Assembly (NCBI GenBank): GCA_002314725.1
Contig: DCGV01000122.1
Location: 1 to 18,079 of the forward strand
From: Bacteroidales bacterium UBA1769
GTDB lineage: Bacteria; Bacteroidota; Bacteroidia; Bacteroidales; UBA932
Length of the DNA stretch: 18,079 nt
Reading direction: 5' to 3'
In this document: positions 15,616-18,079 of the stretch, in pieces
How the letters are laid out: each line of letters opens with the position of its first letter
How positions within the stretch are numbered: position 1 is the stretch's first letter
The notes under the pieces: generated by a model
Seen by the model: only the letters and a program-made list of their open reading frames with translations
Told to the model about the DNA's origin: nothing
Database searches by the model: none
Translations under genes and position numbers: made by a program

Positions 15616-15623
15616 AGACTCAG

Positions 15624-15653
15624 CAAAGTTAAATAATCAAATTGAAAAAACAA
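15624..15653 (-). promoter_or_regulatory. Main promoter of the metX-thrA-metY operon
   Basis: On the minus strand TTG (15653-15651), a 19-nt spacer and TAACTTTG (15631-15624) match the Bacteroidota consensus almost perfectly. The predicted transcription start is around 15617-15621, placing the Met-rich ORF at the very 5' end of the transcript and metX about 190 nt downstream. Confidence 0.7.
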
Positions 15654-15677
15654 CACTGAATAATCAATTTTTTTTCA

Positions 15678-15685
15678 TAATTTTG
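15678..15685 (+). promoter_or_regulatory. Promoter -7 box for the GNAT-like gene
   Basis: TAATTTTG matches TAnnTTTG and lies 54 nt before the ATG at 15740. CTG at 15656-15658, 19 nt upstream, is a one-mismatch -33 element. This promoter is divergent from the metX promoter, and the two -33 elements are almost adjacent, so one regulator could affect both. Confidence 0.45.
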
Positions 15686-15739
15686 AGTTTTGTATAGGCA
15701 GAAAGCCGGTGAACTTAAACCATTAATATTTTTAATAAC

Positions 15740-16864
15740 ATGTATCCAACCGTTAAAGAGGTCATTACAAAGAGGGAATTGAAACAGTTTGTTCATTTTC
15801 CTAATAAATTGTATAAAGGACACAAATATTATGTTCCGACTCTGGAATCTGCTGATTTGGATCTATTGGATTCTAAAAAGAATCATGCATTTGAATATTG
15901 TGAAGCGAAGTATTGGTTGGCCTACGATGCATCCGGTAAGATTGTCGGAAGAATTGCAGGAATTATCAATCACAAATACAATGAAAGCGTTGGTGTCAAA
16001 TATGCTCGTTTCGGATTTTTGGATTTCATTGAGGATCAAGATGTCGCTAATGCACTCTTCGATACTATGGAAGCGTGGGCGAAAGAGGCGGGTATGGAAC
16101 AGCTCAGTGGTCCGTTAGGTTTTCTTGAGTTTGATGCTGCCGGTATTCTGGTTGAGGGCTATGATGAATATCCTACTGCATATGGTAAATATAATTATCC
16201 ATATTATGTTAATTATATTGAAGCAAGAGGTTATGTGAAAGAGGTTGACTGGGTAGAGTATGATATTTTGATTCCAGATGTCATTCCTGACAAATATATT
16301 AAATTTGGAGAGGCCATTGCTCAACGTTATAACCTGAAAGTAGCTGATACAAAGAACAAGAAAGATTGGGCTAAATATTATGATGGCATATTTGCTGTAA
16401 TGAATCAAGCATACAGCAGAATACACGGCTATACACAACTGTCCGATGGTCAAATCGAGGATTTGAAGAAACAATTCGTTCCTATGTTGCCACATGATTT
16501 CGTATCAATTATTCTGGATGAGAATGATAAAGTGGTAGCATTCGGAGTATGCATGCCATCTATGTCCAAGGCTATGCAGAAGGCTGGCGGTAAACTATTC
16601 CCGTTCGGCTGGTATCACCTACTTCATGCTATCAAACACAATGACACAATCGACACACTGCTTATAGGCATCGACGATGATTACAGACAAAAGGGTGTAA
16701 ATTCATTGATTTTCGCTGAAATGTCGAAGGCTATCAACAAATATCATATCACTCATATAGAGACTACCCGCGAACTTGAAACCAATATCAGCGTTCAAAA
16801 TCTTTGGAATAAGTTCGAACGCCGGCTTCATAAGAGAGCCCGTTGCTATACAAAACCTGTATAA
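15740..16864 (+). CDS. GNAT-like acetyltransferase family protein (YghO-like)
   Basis: This 374-residue soluble protein has no signal peptide. It resembles a conserved Bacteroidota family often annotated as N-acetyltransferase and related to E. coli YghO. Visible blocks are FVHFPNKLYKGHKYYVPTL (17-35), YWLAYDASGKIVGRIAGIIN (58-77), a GNAT motif-A-like region ending in EQLSGPLGFLEFDAAGILVEG (120-140), and the C-terminal IETTRELETNISVQNLWNKF. The two halves suggest tandem GNAT-like folds. The acetyl-CoA loop is not the textbook R/Q-x-x-G-x-G/A, so catalysis is uncertain; YRQKGVNSLIF near the C-terminus is the closest match. The substrate is unknown. It is transcribed divergently from the metX operon and is followed after 49 nt by a small nucleoside-deoxyribosyltransferase-like gene. 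Confidence 0.65.
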   Translation: MYPTVKEVITKRELKQFVHFPNKLYKGHKYYVPTLESADLDLLDSKKNHAFEYCEAKYWLAYDASGKIVGRIAGIINHKYNESVGVKYARFGFLDFIEDQDVANALFDTMEAWAKEAGMEQLSGPLGFLEFDAAGILVEGYDEYPTAYGKYNYPYYVNYIEARGYVKEVDWVEYDILIPDVIPDKYIKFGEAIAQRYNLKVADTKNKKDWAKYYDGIFAVMNQAYSRIHGYTQLSDGQIEDLKKQFVPMLPHDFVSIILDENDKVVAFGVCMPSMSKAMQKAGGKLFPFGWYHLLHAIKHNDTIDTLLIGIDDDYRQKGVNSLIFAEMSKAINKYHITHIETTRELETNISVQNLWNKFERRLHKRARCYTKPV

Positions 16865-16913
16865 AATACTGACGGAAAGCGACCTTGAAGAAAATGGTCT
16901 GGTTCAATAAAAG

Positions 16914-17228
16914 ATGGTAGGAAAATATAAAGTCATAACCCTCTGTGGTAGCACCCGTTTCAAGGAACAATTCTTTGAAGTACAGAAACGTCTGACGCTT
17001 GAAGGCTACATTGTCATCAGCGTCGGTCTCTTCGGTCATTCAGGAGACGATGAGGTCTGGACTGAAGGGACGAAGGAGATGCTGGACGATATGCACAAGC
17101 GCAAGATTGACATGGCAGACGAAATCTTTGTAATAAACGTAGGCGGATACATCGGAAGCAGCACACGTGGCGAAATTGAATATGCCGAAGCTCACGGGAA
17201 AATAGTCACCTATTTGGAAAAATTATAA
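16914..17228 (+). CDS. Small nucleoside 2-deoxyribosyltransferase-like protein
   Basis: This 104-residue protein begins with a Rossmann-like strand and loop, VITLCGSTRFKEQF (7-20). It continues with SVGLFGHSGDDEVWTEGTKE (36-55), MHKRKIDMADEIFVINVGGY (60-79) and SSTRGEIEYAEAHGK (82-96). The arrangement fits the nucleoside 2-deoxyribosyltransferase superfamily, in which CGS/T binds nucleoside and a Glu in the last helix (here Glu87) is the likely nucleophile. Small members are frequently found near phage or plasmid genes, where their role is often unclear. Here nothing else mobile is seen. The gene may be cotranscribed with the GNAT-like gene 49 nt upstream. A strong hairpin lies 23 nt after its stop. 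The activity is inferred and could be glycosidase-like instead. Confidence 0.75.
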   Translation: MVGKYKVITLCGSTRFKEQFFEVQKRLTLEGYIVISVGLFGHSGDDEVWTEGTKEMLDDMHKRKIDMADEIFVINVGGYIGSSTRGEIEYAEAHGKIVTYLEKL

Positions 17229-17251
17229 GAATAGGGTATCCTTTACAATTA

Positions 17252-17287
17252 AAATGGCGATTGGATTTTGAAGTCCAACCGCCATTT
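17252..17287. terminator. Bidirectional transcription terminator between convergent genes
   Basis: AAATGGCG-A-TTGGA and TCCAA-C-CGCCATTT form a 13-bp stem with one A-C mismatch and an 8-nt loop (TTTTGAAG). It lies between the deoxyribosyltransferase-like gene (+) and the lipoprotein gene (-). On the minus strand it is followed by TTAATTGT, so the tail is more U-rich for the lipoprotein transcript. On the plus strand the tail is CAATATTAAAG, and the hairpin there depends on its own 3' TTT. Confidence 0.75.
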
Positions 17288-17309
17288 CAATATTAAAGAG
17301 TTAATGTTT

Positions 17310-18079
17310 TTACTGTAGAAGAGAGTTGCGCTTTGCAGCGTACTTGTCTTTGTTGACGATATAGTATTGTTTTGCTGTTTCAAGCGATTGGTCTATACTA
17401 TTATTTTCCTCTGTGGAGGCGGTAATTTTATTGTTTTTTCTTAATTCCCAAACTTGAGCCATCTCTTCGTCATACTTTGACAATTCCTTAATAGCCGCCA
17501 TTCTGGTCCGTTTAACTACAGCCCATGCTTGCCATTGCTCTTCTGTTATTTTATTGAGGAATAATTCAGGATTCTGGGAAAGAATATATATTCCCTCAAA
17601 GACAATTGCATATTCAAACTGCCAGAAAAGAGAGACGTCACCTCGTTCCTTGCAAGCATTATATATAGATCTAATTATCTCTGATGCAGGCTCATTGCTA
17701 GTGCAATACTCCATATCAAAGGGGACATTCAAGTCAGTGGCAAGTTTTACTGCAGCCTCTTTTTGATTGTCATAAGACATATCGTACGCCTTACAAAGTG
17801 TAATGTCCATAACATACATTGCTAATGCATTAATTTTCTGTGACTTAGTTACAAGATTATTGGCAACGGATGGATCAAGCAGATAATCAGGCTTCGCCAA
17901 TTGCTCCTTTTCTGTCAGTTCTATAGTCTTAAAGTTGAACGATTTGCCGTATGCATTCCAATATTGTTCTGCAAATGCATCAATCTCCGCCAGCACTGAG
18001 TCAGCCAGTGCCACTTTCTGTGCCTGGATTTCTTCTGGAGTTGGTTCTGATTTTTTGTTCTTGCAAGAAATCATCATTG
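17310..18079 (-). CDS. Lipoprotein of unknown function, 5' end outside the window
   Basis: The visible part encodes about 255 residues starting MMISCKNKKSEPTPEEIQAQ. MISC followed by Lys/Asn looks like the end of a lipoprotein signal peptide with the lipidated Cys. A normal signal peptide needs about 15 more hydrophobic residues before it, so the true start is probably to the right of the window; the ATGs at 18077 and 18074 are then internal. The mature part is mostly helical and acidic, with blocks such as YWNAYGKSFNFKTIELTEKE and QFEYAIVFEGIYILSQNPEL. I do not recognise a family. It probably sits in the outer or inner membrane facing the periplasm. The bidirectional hairpin at 17252-17287 serves as its terminator. 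Confidence 0.65.
   Translation of the reverse strand, partial: MMISCKNKKSEPTPEEIQAQKVALADSVLAEIDAFAEQYWNAYGKSFNFKTIELTEKEQLAKPDYLLDPSVANNLVTKSQKINALAMYVMDITLCKAYDMSYDNQKEAAVKLATDLNVPFDMEYCTSNEPASEIIRSIYNACKERGDVSLFWQFEYAIVFEGIYILSQNPELFLNKITEEQWQAWAVVKRTRMAAIKELSKYDEEMAQVWELRKNNKITASTEENNSIDQSLETAKQYYIVNKDKYAAKRNSLLQ

Larger units (their letters stand above)
15427..15623 (-). promoter_or_regulatory. Structured 5' leader of the metX-thrA-metY operon, candidate attenuator
   Basis: This leader of about 190 nt occupies most of the only gene-free stretch above 300 nt. In transcript order it holds the Met-rich ORF (15615-15568); a perfect palindrome ATGCATCTT-T-AAGATGCAT (15579-15561); AGAGGAT (15608-15602), which can pair with ATCCTCT (15555-15549) around that hairpin; hairpin TCCAA-N9-TTGGA (15539-15521); hairpin TTGAA-TAA-TTCAA (15520-15508); a 10-bp A/U-rich hairpin (15484-15458); and TTGTTT-TT-AAACAA three nt before the metX ATG. 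AATCC (15556-15552) can also pair with GGATT (15523-15519), which excludes both the AGAGGAT pairing and the TCCAA hairpin. That switch-like arrangement suggests attenuation. I see no SAM-I or SAM-II signature. Confidence 0.5.

Noticed and set aside
15427..15623. SAM riboswitch upstream of metX
   Set aside because: I found no SAM-I core nor a SAM-II pseudoknot signature. A covariance-model search is still needed to exclude a divergent class.
16894..16920. Short ORF MVWFNKRW between the GNAT-like and deoxyribosyltransferase-like genes
   Set aside because: Eight codons in a different frame, with no supporting signal; chance is sufficient.
16914..17228. Phage or plasmid remnant marked by the deoxyribosyltransferase-like gene
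   Set aside because: No integrase, repeats or other mobile genes flank it, and chromosomal copies exist.

Overview
The window looks like chromosomal DNA of a member of the Bacteroidota, most likely Bacteroidales. The evidence is moderate-to-low GC, several promoters of the Bacteroidota type (TAnnTTTG, some with an upstream TTG), start codons without Shine-Dalgarno sites, and typical families: a PF14121-like putative porin, a CarboxypepD_reg plus TonB-plug protein, a GGGtGRT-associated Fe-S scaffold, and a YghO-like GNAT protein. I see no insertion sequence, prophage, CRISPR array or other clear sign of transfer. The species cannot be named from this window.

Layout. (1) Minus strand, 1-1054: a tRNA-Gly(CCC) gene, then 23 nt later a small secreted protein made of a carboxypeptidase-like domain and a TonB plug without a barrel, then the start of an Fe-S cluster scaffold gene that runs off the left edge. 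(2) Plus strand, 1146-2363: an FtsX/LolC-like permease, divergent from the tRNA. (3) Plus strand, 2427-10649: a tight six-gene run starting at a good promoter. It encodes a nicotinate phosphoribosyltransferase-nicotinamidase fusion, a putative porin, an MltF-like lytic transglycosylase, a nitroreductase, an AmgK-like sugar kinase fused to a RapZ C-terminal domain, and a MurU-like nucleotidyltransferase. The transglycosylase, kinase and nucleotidyltransferase fit one theme: release of muropeptides and salvage of MurNAc to UDP-MurNAc. The fusion protein salvages nicotinamide for NAD. (4) Minus strand, 15426-10651: metX, thrA and metY, which lead from aspartate to homocysteine apart from aspartate-semialdehyde dehydrogenase. 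(5) Plus strand, 15740-17228: a GNAT-like protein and a small nucleoside 2-deoxyribosyltransferase-like protein. A strong bidirectional hairpin follows. (6) Minus strand, 17310-18079: a lipoprotein gene cut by the right edge.

The most interesting part is the roughly 190-nt leader of the metX-thrA-metY operon. A near-perfect promoter (TTG-N19-TAACTTTG) lies just before a 15-codon ORF, MIKRILISMSMRMHL, with four Met and three Ile (all AUA) codons. The ORF ends inside a perfect 9-bp palindrome. Further on are segments that can pair in mutually exclusive ways, and a 10-bp A/U-rich hairpin overlaps a possible second promoter. This looks like ribosome-mediated attenuation responding to methionine (and perhaps isoleucine) supply. 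I see no SAM-I or SAM-II riboswitch signature there. It is the best candidate for an undescribed regulatory system in the window, and it remains an inference from sequence alone.
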